Below are positions 35,192 to 44,480 of a stretch of 64,000 bases of DNA, piece by piece. The stretch is taken from NCBI GenBank assembly GCA_963710715.1, contig CAVQBL010000016.1:372001-436000 (forward strand), in the 5' to 3' direction. A model generated the notes under the pieces. The model worked only from the letters and a program-made list of their open reading frames with translations, was not told the origin of the DNA and did no database searches. Source of the stretch: CAVQBL01 sp963710715. GTDB taxonomy: Bacteria; Pseudomonadota; Gammaproteobacteria; DSM-16500. Numbering within the stretch: position 1 is the stretch's first letter; each line of letters starts with the position of its first letter. The translations under genes and the position numbers were made by a program.

Positions 35192-36506
35192 CTAATAGCG
35201 ATAAAAATCTGGCTTATAAGGACCATCAACGGGGATATTTAAATATTTGGCTTGTTCTTTGGTGAGAGTGGTGAGCTTAACGCCTAACTTATCAAGATGT
35301 AAGCGTGCAACCATTTCATCTAAATGTTTAGGTAATACATGCACACCCAATGGATATTTTTCAGTATGTTGCCATAATTCAATTTGTGCCAGCACTTGAT
35401 TGGTAAATGAAGTCGACATCACAAAACTAGGATGTCCCGTTGCGCAGCCAAGATTGACTAATCGTCCTTCAGCCAAAACGATAATGCGTTTGCCGTTGGG
35501 GAAAATAACATGATCAACTTGCGGTTTGATATTTTCCCATTGATATTTGACGTAGCGAGGCAATATCAATTTCAGAATCAAAATGTCCAATGTTGCAAAC
35601 AATGGCTTGGTCTTTCATTTTTAACATATGATCATGCGTGATGACATGCGTATTACCAGTTGCAGTCACAAAAATATTAGCGAGTGGTGCAGCTTCTTCC
35701 ATGGTGACGACACGATATCCTTCCATTGCTGCTTGTAATGCACAAATAGGATCAATTTCAGTAATCCAAACAGTTGCACCAAAAGCACGTAATGATTGTG
35801 CACAACCTTTACCAACATCACCATAACCACAGACGACAGCAATTTTTCCGGCAATCATGACATCAGTTGCGCGTTTAATGCCATCAATGAGAGATTCACG
35901 GCAGCCATATAAATTATCAAATTTGGATTTGGTGACGGAATCATTTACATTAATAGCAGGAATTTTCAACTCGCCAGTTTTTGTACATTTCATAAAGACG
36001 ATGCACACCGGTAGTTGTTTCTTCGGAAACGCCTTTCACGTTTTTCAACAAATCAGGGTATTTTTCGATGCATGACTAGTGTCAGATCGCCGCCATCATC
36101 CAATAATCATATTCGGATACCAATTGTTGGGCCCGTGAATAGTTTGTTCAACACACCACCAATATTCTTCTTCTGTTTCACCTTTCCACGCAAAAACAGG
36201 AATGCCTGCTTTAGCCATGGCAGCAGCAGCATGATCTTGCGTTGAAAAAATATTGCAAGATGACCAGCGGACTTCAGCGCCTAAAGCAATAAGGTTTCAA
36301 TTAATACAGCAGTTTGTACAGTCATATGCAAACAGCCGGCGATGCGTGCGCCTTTTAACGGTTTTTGCTTGGCATATTTGTCACGTAATGCCATGAGGCC
36401 GGGCATTTCTGTTTCCGCGATGGCAATTTCTTTGCGACCCCAAGTTGCAAGGTTAAGATCAGCAACTTTATAATCAGTGGTTGTGTTTTATTGTTGATGC
36501 TTGCAT
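35192..36506 (-). pseudogene. ahcY: S-adenosylhomocysteinase, broken by several frameshifts
   Basis: Intact homology runs the whole length: start at 36506 (AGGAGAATTTAAT then ATG), ADLNLATWGRKEI, VVCGYGDVGKGCAQSLRAFG (NAD site) and the C-terminus GPYKPDFYRY at 35192. But the frame changes at about seven points, each a single base: in the first ten codons, in ACCTTATTGC, in ATTATTGGATG, in CATCGAAAAATA, in the A-run of TACAAAAACTGG, and in CGTCAAATATC. The enzyme would recycle S-adenosylhomocysteine to homocysteine and adenosine. The dense indels argue for real decay rather than isolated read errors. Confidence 0.88.
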
Positions 36507-36521
36507 ATTAAATTCTCCTTA

Positions 36522-36561
36522 CTGGATTGCTTCGTCGCAAAAGGCGCTCCTCGCAATGACG
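36522..36561. mobile_element. half copy of the CGTCATTGCGA element at the end of metK
   Basis: CTGGATTGCTTCGTCGCAAA through TCGCAATGACG, one arm only. It lies between the metK 3' end and the ahcY start, and the broken metK frame reads into it. Confidence 0.7.
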
Positions 36562-36569
36562 GCGTAGGC

Positions 36570-37735
36570 CTTACAGTTTTGCTGCTTTTGTAATGTATCT
36601 GCTTTATCCGTTTTTTCCCAGCTTACATTCAAATCTTCACGTCCAAAATGTCCATAAGCTCGCTGTTTGACGATAAATGGGTTGTAATAAATCGAGCATT
36701 TTAATAATGCCATAAGGACGCAAATCAAAATGTTCACGAATCAATTTGATGATTTCATGATTGGAATTTTCCCTGTACCAAAAGTATCAACATTAATAGC
36801 AGTAGGTTCAGCAACACCAATCGCATAAGAAATTTGAATTTCACAACGATCGGCAATGCCTGCGGCGACAATATTTTTTGCAACATAACGTCCCGCATAT
36901 GCTGCTGAGCGATCTACTTTTGAAGGATCTTTTCCAGAGAAGCAACCGCCGCCATGACGAGCCATGCCGCCATATGTATCCACAATGATTTTTCGTCCAG
37001 TCAAACCGCAGTCACCTAAAGGACCGCCAATAACAAAACGCCCCGTTGGATTAACATAGTAACGTGTATTTTTATCTAACCATTCTTCTGGCAATGTGGG
37101 TTTGATAATTTCTTCAATGACAGCTTCGACTAGATCATCTTGATTAACATCCGGATGATGTTGAGTGGACAGCACGACTGCATCAATACCTACGGGTTTA
37201 TCATCTACGATAGCGAAAAGTAATTTGGCTTTTTGCATCAGGGCGCAACCAGGGTAAAACATCTTCTTTGCGTAACTCGGCTTGGCGTTTTACTAATTCG
37301 TGTGCGTAAAAAATTGGTGCTGGCATCAGTACATCGGTTTCATTGGTGGCATAACCAAACATGAGGCCTTGGTCGCCCGCGCCTTGTTGTTCTTGGTCTT
37401 TTTTATCTACGCCTTGAGCGATATCCGTTGATTGTTTGCCAATCGCGGACATGACTGCACAAGATTCCCAATCAAACCCCATATCCGAACTGTTGTAGCC
37501 AATATCACGCACAACTTGGCGTACTACATTTTCAATATCAACCCAGGCAGAAGTGGTGACTTCTCCGCCGACTAATACCATGCCGGTTTTAACAAACGTT
37601 TCACAAGCAACGCGTGCATTTAGCGTCTTGTTCTAACATAGCATCTAAAACCGCATCGGAAATTTGATCGGCAATTTTATCGGGATGTCCTTCAGAGACG
37701 GATTCGGAAGTAAAAAGGAATTCATTTTGCATCAT
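36570..37735 (-). pseudogene. metK: S-adenosylmethionine synthetase, broken by several frameshifts
   Basis: Recognisable from MQNEFLFTSESVSEGHPDKI near 37735 to VSWEKTDKADTLQ near 36590. Blocks include GDQGLMFGYATNET, RFVIGGPLGDCGLTGRKIIV and GGGCFSGKDPSKVDRSAAY. At least four one-base changes break the frame: an extra T in GCTAAATGCACG, an extra C in CGCTATCGTAGA, a lost base at ATTCCAATCATG and an extra base at ACAGCGAGCTTATG. MetK makes SAM from methionine and ATP. ahcY follows it in the same state, an operon pair decaying together. Confidence 0.88.
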
Positions 37736-37874
37736 GGTCACCTTAGCATATTAAGTGAACATAATATCATTTTGTGGTTTTTCAGCAAATGATTCCTTGC
37801 AATTCCAGCAATTCTAATTTTGACCTCATCCCATGATTTATTGCCAGGTTCCTTAGCAGCCCCACCTGCCGTGA

Positions 37875-38110
37875 AGCGGTAAACTGGGTTGGCTTTTTTT
37901 TGAGTGGAACACGCTGGATTTGGCTACACTTTTTTTCAACCAGCGGCTTCTCTCGACAATTGCACTTGTGGTTAACCCCTATTCAGCAGCTAATAAAATA
38001 TATCACTACATTATGGCCGCTTGTACAAACTGATTACAAACAGACGTGATAGTAAGACGGTCCTGAGAAGAGCGTGTTTCACTCAAAAAAAACCAACCCA
38101 GTTTACCGCT
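37875..38110. repeat. 236-bp element with 40-bp inverted ends
   Basis: Ends AGCGGTAAACTGGGTTGG... (37875-37915) and its inverted copy (38071-38110, ...CCAACCCAGTTTACCGCT), differing at only a few positions and both holding a T/A run. The interior (about 155 bp) has no ORF. The structure is that of a MITE or a small IS remnant. The rest of 37736-38185 shows no gene. Confidence 0.7.
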
Positions 38111-38185
38111 CAAAGTTCTGAGGCAGCTGACTAAAAACCTGCAAATATGGATTTTAGAGGGCACAACAGCTATATTTTACATATA

Positions 38186-38788
38186 TCAACGCATATCCTT
38201 AATCTGTTCTTTCCTCGAAGCAATATTGAATGCCAAAAGCTGCCAAAATAATAATATAAAGATAGTTGCCGAGTTTGAAAGTGATATATCGCTTGAATCA
38301 AAAACTACTTGTTCTTTAATATTTTTTTCAATCCTGTGTTTATTTAGAAGCGAAAAACCAAGATTAATATGCACTGAATACCGATGGTTACCCATAGAAT
38401 TATCTTTTGGCACTCTAGAAATATTCAAAGTAAATATAGAGAGAAATAGGAAAAAAACCATGAGGCTTAGTGTAGAAATATAAGCTACACGAGAAGCTTT
38501 ACCAGTAATATATTCTTCACGTTCATCTCTTTCTTTTAAATTCGCCAGGCGCTTCAAGGTTTTCTCACGAATATTTGGTATCATTATCAAAATAATTAAA
38601 AACAAAATAAGAGAAGCAAACCAAAGCATTAAGTTCCAACTAAATGCTTCCCAAAGTGCTTTTGTGATAAAAGAATTAGATCTTCCAAATTGTATTTCAG
38701 GCTGAATAGTTTCCCAGACCATGCAGGCAATCACAAATGGTAATCCAAAAATCAAATAATTTTGTATAAAACGAGCAATTTTGTTCAT
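38186..38788 (-). CDS. hypothetical four-helix membrane protein
   Basis: 200 residues with four membrane segments (about 10-28, 48-68, 100-120 and 178-193). A charged loop (RLANLKERDEREEY) sits in the middle, like DUF2178-type proteins that are often encoded beside a small XRE regulator. That arrangement is seen here: the regulator lies 9 bp upstream on the same strand. Function unknown. Confidence 0.65.
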   Translation of the reverse strand: MNKIARFIQNYLIFGLPFVIACMVWETIQPEIQFGRSNSFITKALWEAFSWNLMLWFASLILFLIILIMIPNIREKTLKRLANLKERDEREEYITGKASRVAYISTLSLMVFFLFLSIFTLNISRVPKDNSMGNHRYSVHINLGFSLLNKHRIEKNIKEQVVFDSSDISLSNSATIFILLFWQLLAFNIASRKEQIKDMR

Positions 38789-38797
38789 GAAAAACTC

Positions 38798-39013
38798 CTA
38801 TTCAAAAAATATTTCTTCAATACCTGTTTTAAAAAATTTGGCCAGTCTAAATGCGAGTTCAAGTGAAGGATTATAATTACCCTTTTCAAGAGCAATAATC
38901 GTGGCTCTAGTGACATCTACTGCATCTGCCAAATCTTGCTGAGTTAGTTTTAATTTATTCCTTAATTCTGGAATACAGTTATTAATAGTTAATTTCTCTG
39001 CTATTCTTGGCAT
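38798..39013 (-). CDS. small XRE-family transcriptional regulator
   Basis: 71 residues, almost entirely helix-turn-helix: LRNKLKLTQQDLADAVDVTR, then ATIIALEKGNYNPSLELAFR, a common chromosomal type. It probably controls itself and the membrane protein that follows. AATGTA/TACATT half-sites lie upstream at 39063-39094. Confidence 0.88.
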   Translation of the reverse strand: MPRIAEKLTINNCIPELRNKLKLTQQDLADAVDVTRATIIALEKGNYNPSLELAFRLAKFFKTGIEEIFFE

Positions 39014-39062
39014 AGCCCCTCTCTAGATCTTTCTATAGAATTGAGGAATGTATAATAGACTG

Positions 39063-39094
39063 TACATTTCAGAATGTAAAGTCTATTTTACATT
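39063..39094. promoter_or_regulatory. candidate operator of the XRE regulator
   Basis: Three related half-sites, ACATT (39064-39068), AATGTA (39073-39078) and TACATT (39089-39094); the last two form an inverted repeat around AAGTCTATTT. Upstream of the XRE gene, typical of autoregulation. Confidence 0.45.
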
Positions 39095-39199
39095 TGAGTT
39101 AAATTTGGTTGCAGAGATATGTCTTTCTTAATCTTTCCCTAATGCGGTCTCAAAAAATTTCAGGTAATATTCGTGCATTTTCCAATGGAGTGTATCTCT

Positions 39200-41233
39200 A
39201 TGCCATCTCGATTAGAACTTGCCAATGCTATTCGCGCGCTCAGTATGGATGCGGTGCAAAAAGCCAATTCAGGTCATCCTGGCATGCCTATGGGTATGGC
39301 AGATATCGCAGAAGTATTATGGAATGATTTTTTACATCATAATCCAAGTAATCCCCATTGGTTCAATCGCGATCGATTTGTTATATCGAATGGTCATGGT
39401 TGTATGTTGCTTTACTCGCTGTTGCATCTGACGGGGTACGCCTTATCCATTGATGACATTAAGCAATTTCGCCAGTTACATTCTATTACCCCAGGGCATC
39501 CAGAATTCGGCGAAACGCCAGGCGTAGAAACGACGACCGGACCTTTAGGACAAGGCTTGGCGAATGCAGTCGGTATGGCGATAGCAGAAAAACATTTAGC
39601 TGCGCAATTTAATCGTGATGGTTTTCCCATCGTAGATCATTTTACCTATGTATTTGTAGGTGATGGTTGCTTGATGGAGGGGATTTCTCACGAAGCGTGT
39701 TCATTAGCCGGTACGCTTGGCTTGGGTAAATTAATTGTTATTTACGATGACAATAATATTTCAATCGATGGCGAAGTACACGGTTGGTTTACTGACAATA
39801 CACCATTGCGTTTTGAAAGTTATAACTGGCATGTGATTCCCAATGTCGATGGCCACAATAGTGATGCTATTCATCGTGCCATTGAAGCAGCAAGAAAAGT
39901 CACCGATAAACCCAGTATTATTATTTGCAAAACGATTATTGGTTTTGGTGCGCCGAATAAAGCAGGTACGGAAAAAGCGCATGGTGAAGCATTAGGTGAA
40001 GCAGAAGTAGCCGCAGCACGAAAAAATCTTAATTGGTCATATCCAGCATTTACTGTTCCTAAAGAATTTTATGCTGCATGGGATGCGCGCATAAAAGGTC
40101 AAAAGCTAGAACAAGCATGGCAAAAATTATCTGTTGATTATGCAAAAGCCTATCCAGACTTAGCACGTGAATTGACGCGTCGTATAGAAAAACATTTACC
40201 TGCAAAGTGGTCAGAAAGTGCAGATGCATTATTAAAAGAAGTGAATCAAAAAAAAGAAGTGATTGCGACTCGCAAAGCATCACAAAATTGTTTAAATCAT
40301 TTTGCAAAAGTGTTGCCAGAATTAATAGGTGGTTCAGCCGATTTAACCATGTCCAATCTGACGGCTTGGAAAGATGTGCAAGTGTTTTCTAAAGAAACAC
40401 CACAAGGACAATATATTCATTATGGTGTGCGCGAATTTGGCATGTCCGCCATGATGAGCGGTATGGCGTTGCATGGTGCATTAATTCCTTTTGGCGGAAC
40501 TTTTTTAACTTTTTCTGATTATGCTCGTAACGCGATACGTTTAGCGTCCATGATGCGTCAACGAGTTATTTTTGTTTATACACATGATTCAATTGGTTTA
40601 GGTGAAGATGGTCCAACACATCAGCCCATTGAACATGCACCGAGTTTGCGTTTGATTCCCCATCTTTCTGTTTGGCGTCCATGTGATCCGGTTGAAACAG
40701 CAGTGGCATGGCGTAAAGCTCTAGAGCATCAAGGTCCAACTTGTTTGCTGTTTACAAGACAAGCCGTGCCGTTTCAAGAGCGTGATCAGGCGGCGCTTTC
40801 AAATATTGCGCGCGGTGGATATATTCTTTCTGATTGCGTTGGATTACCTGATGTGATTATGATTGCAACGGGTTCAGAAGTGTCATTGGCAATGGATGCA
40901 GCAAAGGAATTAAATGCAACGGGCACCAAAGTACGAGTTGTATCTATGCCATCGACTGACACATTTTTAGCTCAAGATATCGCTTATCAAGAACAAGTGT
41001 TGCCGAAAAAAGTAAATGCGCGAATGGTGATAGAAGCTGCAGCAGCCGATGGCTGGTATCGATTTGTGGGTTGTCACGGCAAAGTGGTGGGCTTAGATCG
41101 ATTTGGTGCATCCGCACCGGCAAAAGAAGTATTTAAAGAGTGTGGATTTACAGTTTCGCACGTTATAGAAGTTGCGAAAGAATTATTGATGAATCAAAAG
41201 AAAGTGCTGAGAGCAGAAAGTTGTTCTCTTTAA
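39200..41233 (+). CDS. tkt: transketolase
   Basis: 677 residues from the ATG at 39200 (MPSRLELANAIRALSMDAVQ), preceded by GGAG; the frame upstream to 39173 lacks homology. The thiamine diphosphate site is GDGCLMEGISHEA, followed by DDNNISIDG. HDSIGLGEDGPTHQPIEH is the active-site block of the pyrimidine domain. It moves two-carbon units in the pentose phosphate pathway. gap follows on the same strand, separated by a palindromic element. Confidence 0.97.
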   Translation: MPSRLELANAIRALSMDAVQKANSGHPGMPMGMADIAEVLWNDFLHHNPSNPHWFNRDRFVISNGHGCMLLYSLLHLTGYALSIDDIKQFRQLHSITPGHPEFGETPGVETTTGPLGQGLANAVGMAIAEKHLAAQFNRDGFPIVDHFTYVFVGDGCLMEGISHEACSLAGTLGLGKLIVIYDDNNISIDGEVHGWFTDNTPLRFESYNWHVIPNVDGHNSDAIHRAIEAARKVTDKPSIIICKTIIGFGAPNKAGTEKAHGEALGEAEVAAARKNLNWSYPAFTVPKEFYAAWDARIKGQKLEQAWQKLSVDYAKAYPDLARELTRRIEKHLPAKWSESADALLKEVNQKKEVIATRKASQNCLNHFAKVLPELIGGSADLTMSNLTAWKDVQVFSKETPQGQYIHYGVREFGMSAMMSGMALHGALIPFGGTFLTFSDYARNAIRLASMMRQRVIFVYTHDSIGLGEDGPTHQPIEHAPSLRLIPHLSVWRPCDPVETAVAWRKALEHQGPTCLLFTRQAVPFQERDQAALSNIARGGYILSDCVGLPDVIMIATGSEVSLAMDAAKELNATGTKVRVVSMPSTDTFLAQDIAYQEQVLPKKVNARMVIEAAAADGWYRFVGCHGKVVGLDRFGASAPAKEVFKECGFTVSHVIEVAKELLMNQKKVLRAESCSL

Positions 41234-41253
41234 AAAGAGATAACTCTTCACGC

Positions 41254-41356
41254 CGTCATTGCGAGGAGCGCTCCTTGCGACAAAGCAATCCAGAAGAACG
41301 TTGCAATGTTCCCTGGATTGCTTCACCTCGCAAAAGGCGCGAGGTTCGCAATGACG
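41254..41356. mobile_element. CGTCATTGCGA palindromic element, copy 4
   Basis: Ends CGTCATTGCGA / TCGCAATGACG with inner GCAATCCAG and CTGGATTGC. It lies between tkt and gap and is open in frame with gap. Confidence 0.85.
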
Positions 41357-41407
41357 AGCGGCGTTGCGATGATGAGTTCTTTAGTTAAAATTAGGAGAAA
41401 CAATCCC

Positions 41408-42418
41408 ATGAAAATTCGAGTTGCAATTAATGGCTATGGCCGCATCGGACGCAATGTATTACGCGCGCATTATGAAAATAAACTTCATCCCAAAATTCAA
41501 ATTGTGGCAATTAATGATTTAGGTGATGTGAATACGAATGCACATTTAACTCGTTATGATACAACACACGGAAAATTTCCTGGCACAGTAGAAGTTGCTG
41601 GAAATGATCTTGTGGTCAATGGCGATAAAATTCGCGTGATAGCAGAGCGCGATCCGAAAAAATTACCCTGGCGTGAAATGAATATAGATATCGTATTAGA
41701 ATGCACAGGATTATTTACGAGCAAAGAAAAAGCATCAGCGCATCTTGATGCGGGTGCAAAAAAAGTGATTATTTCGGCTCCTGCCAAAGATGTGGATGCA
41801 ACCATTGTGTATGGCGTGAATCATCACACATTGAAAGCCAGTGATACGATTATTTCAAATGCATCTTGCACTACCAATTGTTTAGTACCGTTAGTAAAAC
41901 CATTGCATGAAAAATTAGGCATTGTGAAAGGTTTAATGAATACAATTCACTCGTATACAAATGATCAAGTGTTAATTGATGTTTATCACAATGATTTACA
42001 TCGTGCGCGTTCTGCAACACATTCTATGATTCCAACGAAAACAGGCGCTGCCGTTGCTGTTGGCCTTGTTATGCCAGAATTAAATGGGAAACTCGATGGA
42101 TTTTCCATTCGCGTTCCAACGATTAATGTGTCAGTTGTTGATTTCACTTTTGTGGCGAAGCGTGCAACCAGCATAGATGAAGTAAATAAAATTATGCGTG
42201 ATGCAGCAGCTTCAGGCCCATTGAAAGGCATTTTGGAAATAAATGATTTGCCTTTAGTGTCAGTCGATTTCAATCATAACCCTGCGTCGTCGATTTTCGA
42301 TGTTGCGCATACCAAAGTAATGGGTGACTTTGTAAAAGTTCTTTCTTGGTATGACAATGAGTGGGGTTTTTCAAATCGAATGTTAGATGTAGCAAATGCA
42401 TGGATGGCGGTTAAATAA
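41408..42418 (+). CDS. gap: glyceraldehyde-3-phosphate dehydrogenase
   Basis: 336 residues from the ATG at 41408 with AGGAGA upstream; the 34 extra open codons come from the palindromic element. NAD site INGYGRIGRNVLRA; catalytic Cys154 in SNASCTTN; WYDNEWGFSNRM near the C-terminus. Oxidises glyceraldehyde-3-phosphate with NAD(P) in glycolysis or gluconeogenesis. The cofactor form (GapA or GapB) cannot be decided here. The next gene starts 1 bp after its stop. Confidence 0.95.
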   Translation: MKIRVAINGYGRIGRNVLRAHYENKLHPKIQIVAINDLGDVNTNAHLTRYDTTHGKFPGTVEVAGNDLVVNGDKIRVIAERDPKKLPWREMNIDIVLECTGLFTSKEKASAHLDAGAKKVIISAPAKDVDATIVYGVNHHTLKASDTIISNASCTTNCLVPLVKPLHEKLGIVKGLMNTIHSYTNDQVLIDVYHNDLHRARSATHSMIPTKTGAAVAVGLVMPELNGKLDGFSIRVPTINVSVVDFTFVAKRATSIDEVNKIMRDAAASGPLKGILEINDLPLVSVDFNHNPASSIFDVAHTKVMGDFVKVLSWYDNEWGFSNRMLDVANAWMAVK

Positions 42419-42419
42419 C

Positions 42420-43097
42420 ATGCCAACTACACCTTTTCTAAACATGTTTAGTCAGTCACCGATTCGTCCGCTCGAAGAGCATATGACGAAAGTTCATGCG
42501 TGTGTCAAAAAATTAGAACCATTTTTTGATGCAGTACTTGCACAGAAATGGTCGCAAGTAGAATCCTTGCAGCGTGAAATTGCGCGTTTGGAAAATGAAG
42601 CAGACGACATGAAAAGAAATTTACGTTTGCATTTACCCAAAAGTTTATTTATGGCGGTTTCGCGTAGTGATTTGCTGGAACTTTTGAGTGTGCAAGATCG
42701 TTTAGCAAATAAAGCGCGAGATATTGCTGGCATTGTTTTAGGACGCAAGATGATTATTCCGGATAGCATTGCACAGCAATTTATGCGTTTTCTCAAGCGC
42801 TGCATTGAAGCATCTGATCAAGCCAATACAGCCATTCATGAATTAGATGAGTTAATGGAAACGGGATTTAGTGGCAATGAAATTAAATTAGTTGAAGGCA
42901 TGATTGCTGAATTATCCCGTATTGAACACGATACAGATGATATGCAAATACATTTAAGGCAAATTGTTTTCGGATTAGAAAATTCTATGCCTCCTGTCAA
43001 TGTGGTATTTCTTTACAAAATTATTGAATGGATCGGTGATTTAGCCGATAGAGCACAAGATATCGGTGATCGCTTGCAAATTTTACTAGCTAGATGA
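42420..43097 (+). CDS. DUF47/PhoU-like accessory protein of the phosphate transporter
   Basis: 225 residues from the ATG at 42420, almost wholly helical. It has the TIGR00153 (DUF47) pattern: a first helical bundle with EADDMKRNLRLHLPKSLFMA (57-77) and a second with RIEHDTDDMQIHLRQ. These proteins resemble PhoU and are paired with PiT transporters, as here (the transporter starts 13 bp later). They are thought to gate or regulate phosphate uptake. Confidence 0.88.
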   Translation: MPTTPFLNMFSQSPIRPLEEHMTKVHACVKKLEPFFDAVLAQKWSQVESLQREIARLENEADDMKRNLRLHLPKSLFMAVSRSDLLELLSVQDRLANKARDIAGIVLGRKMIIPDSIAQQFMRFLKRCIEASDQANTAIHELDELMETGFSGNEIKLVEGMIAELSRIEHDTDDMQIHLRQIVFGLENSMPPVNVVFLYKIIEWIGDLADRAQDIGDRLQILLAR

Positions 43098-43110
43098 GAT
43101 AAACTTTTCT

Positions 43111-44358
43111 ATGGAATACGGCCTAATTTTCGTCGTGCTTGCGTGCGCCATTGGTTTATGGATGACCTGGGGCATAGGTGCTAACGATCTTGCCAATATC
43201 ATGAGTACTGCGATTGGCTCGAAAGCCATCACGGTTAAGCAGGCATTGATCATTGCTGCCATTTTTGAAATCGCTGGTGCATTTCTAGGTGGTACTGAAG
43301 TGACGCATACGATTCGTAGCGGCATTATTGATATTCACATGCTTAAGCCGCAGCTTTTTATTTATGGAATGCTCTCAGTATTACTTGCTGGTGCAACGTG
43401 GATTACAGCAGCGAGTGTAATGGGTATGCCTGTTTCAATTACTAATACTATTGTGGGCGGATTGGTTGGCGTGGGCGCTATAATGCTAGGTCTGAATGCA
43501 GTGCATTGGCAAAAAGTCGGATATATTGCTATCAGCTGGATTAGTTCGCCTACAATTGCAGGTGTTATTGCATTTTTATTATTTATTTCAATTAGACGTT
43601 CTATTCTTGGATCTGACACTCCATTACGTGCAGCTAAAATTTATGTACCAATTTATTTATTGTTAGTCGGAATTGTGTTGGCCATCATGACAACGCTCAA
43701 AGGTTTAGATCACTATGATCCCAATCTTGGAGCAGCGAAAAAAATAGTCGCAGTCATTATGACTATTCTATTTGTAATCGTAATTGGTTTACTTGCTATG
43801 AAACCTATTATGAGTTCTGCTTCCAGTTTACGACTGCGCACGCAATTTGTTTATGTTGAAGGGATGTTTAGCATATTGATGGCGTTTACTGCTTGCGCGA
43901 TGGTTTTTGCACATGGTTCAAATGATGTGGCAATTGCTGTTGGGCCTGTCATTGCGATTATGAGTGTGGTTTGGGAAGGTAAGCCTATGCAAGATAGTTT
44001 AATTTTAAGTGGGGTTACTTTGTTTGGTTGCTTGGGTGTGATTGCAGGTTTATTGATGTATGGACGTAAAGTGATTGAGACAGTTGGCAGTGCTATTACG
44101 ACTTTAACACCGAGTCGTGCTTTTGCTGCGACATTAGCGGCCGCGAGTACGGTGGTAGTTTCAACCAGTACTGGCATTCCTGTTTCTGCCACGCAAACTT
44201 TAGTGGGCGCTGTGTTTGGTGTGGGGCTTGCACGTGGTATCGATGCGTTGAATCTAACTGTGATTCGCAATATTTTCTTGTCGTGGATTATTACCATTCC
44301 TGTTGCTGCTATTTTAGCGAGTATTTTCTTTTTTGGGTTGCAGAAGGTGTTTGGGTAG
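43111..44358 (+). CDS. PiT-family inorganic phosphate transporter
   Basis: 415 residues, about ten membrane helices. The two inverted PiT signatures are visible: GANDLANIMSTAIGSKAITV (about 23-43) and AHGSNDVAIAVGPVIAIM (about 270-287). It imports phosphate with a cation across the inner membrane. Partner of the DUF47 protein just upstream. Confidence 0.93.
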   Translation: MEYGLIFVVLACAIGLWMTWGIGANDLANIMSTAIGSKAITVKQALIIAAIFEIAGAFLGGTEVTHTIRSGIIDIHMLKPQLFIYGMLSVLLAGATWITAASVMGMPVSITNTIVGGLVGVGAIMLGLNAVHWQKVGYIAISWISSPTIAGVIAFLLFISIRRSILGSDTPLRAAKIYVPIYLLLVGIVLAIMTTLKGLDHYDPNLGAAKKIVAVIMTILFVIVIGLLAMKPIMSSASSLRLRTQFVYVEGMFSILMAFTACAMVFAHGSNDVAIAVGPVIAIMSVVWEGKPMQDSLILSGVTLFGCLGVIAGLLMYGRKVIETVGSAITTLTPSRAFAATLAAASTVVVSTSTGIPVSATQTLVGAVFGVGLARGIDALNLTVIRNIFLSWIITIPVAAILASIFFFGLQKVFG

Positions 44359-44480
44359 AGGAATCGTTACCCATTAATTTCATTCAACTTTTTTATGCAT
44401 AAAGCGTTACTTTTTTCCTAGCAATACCTCCGTTTTTTTAATCCACCACCTATACTTAAAGTAAGGCGAGGAGGTGGATA

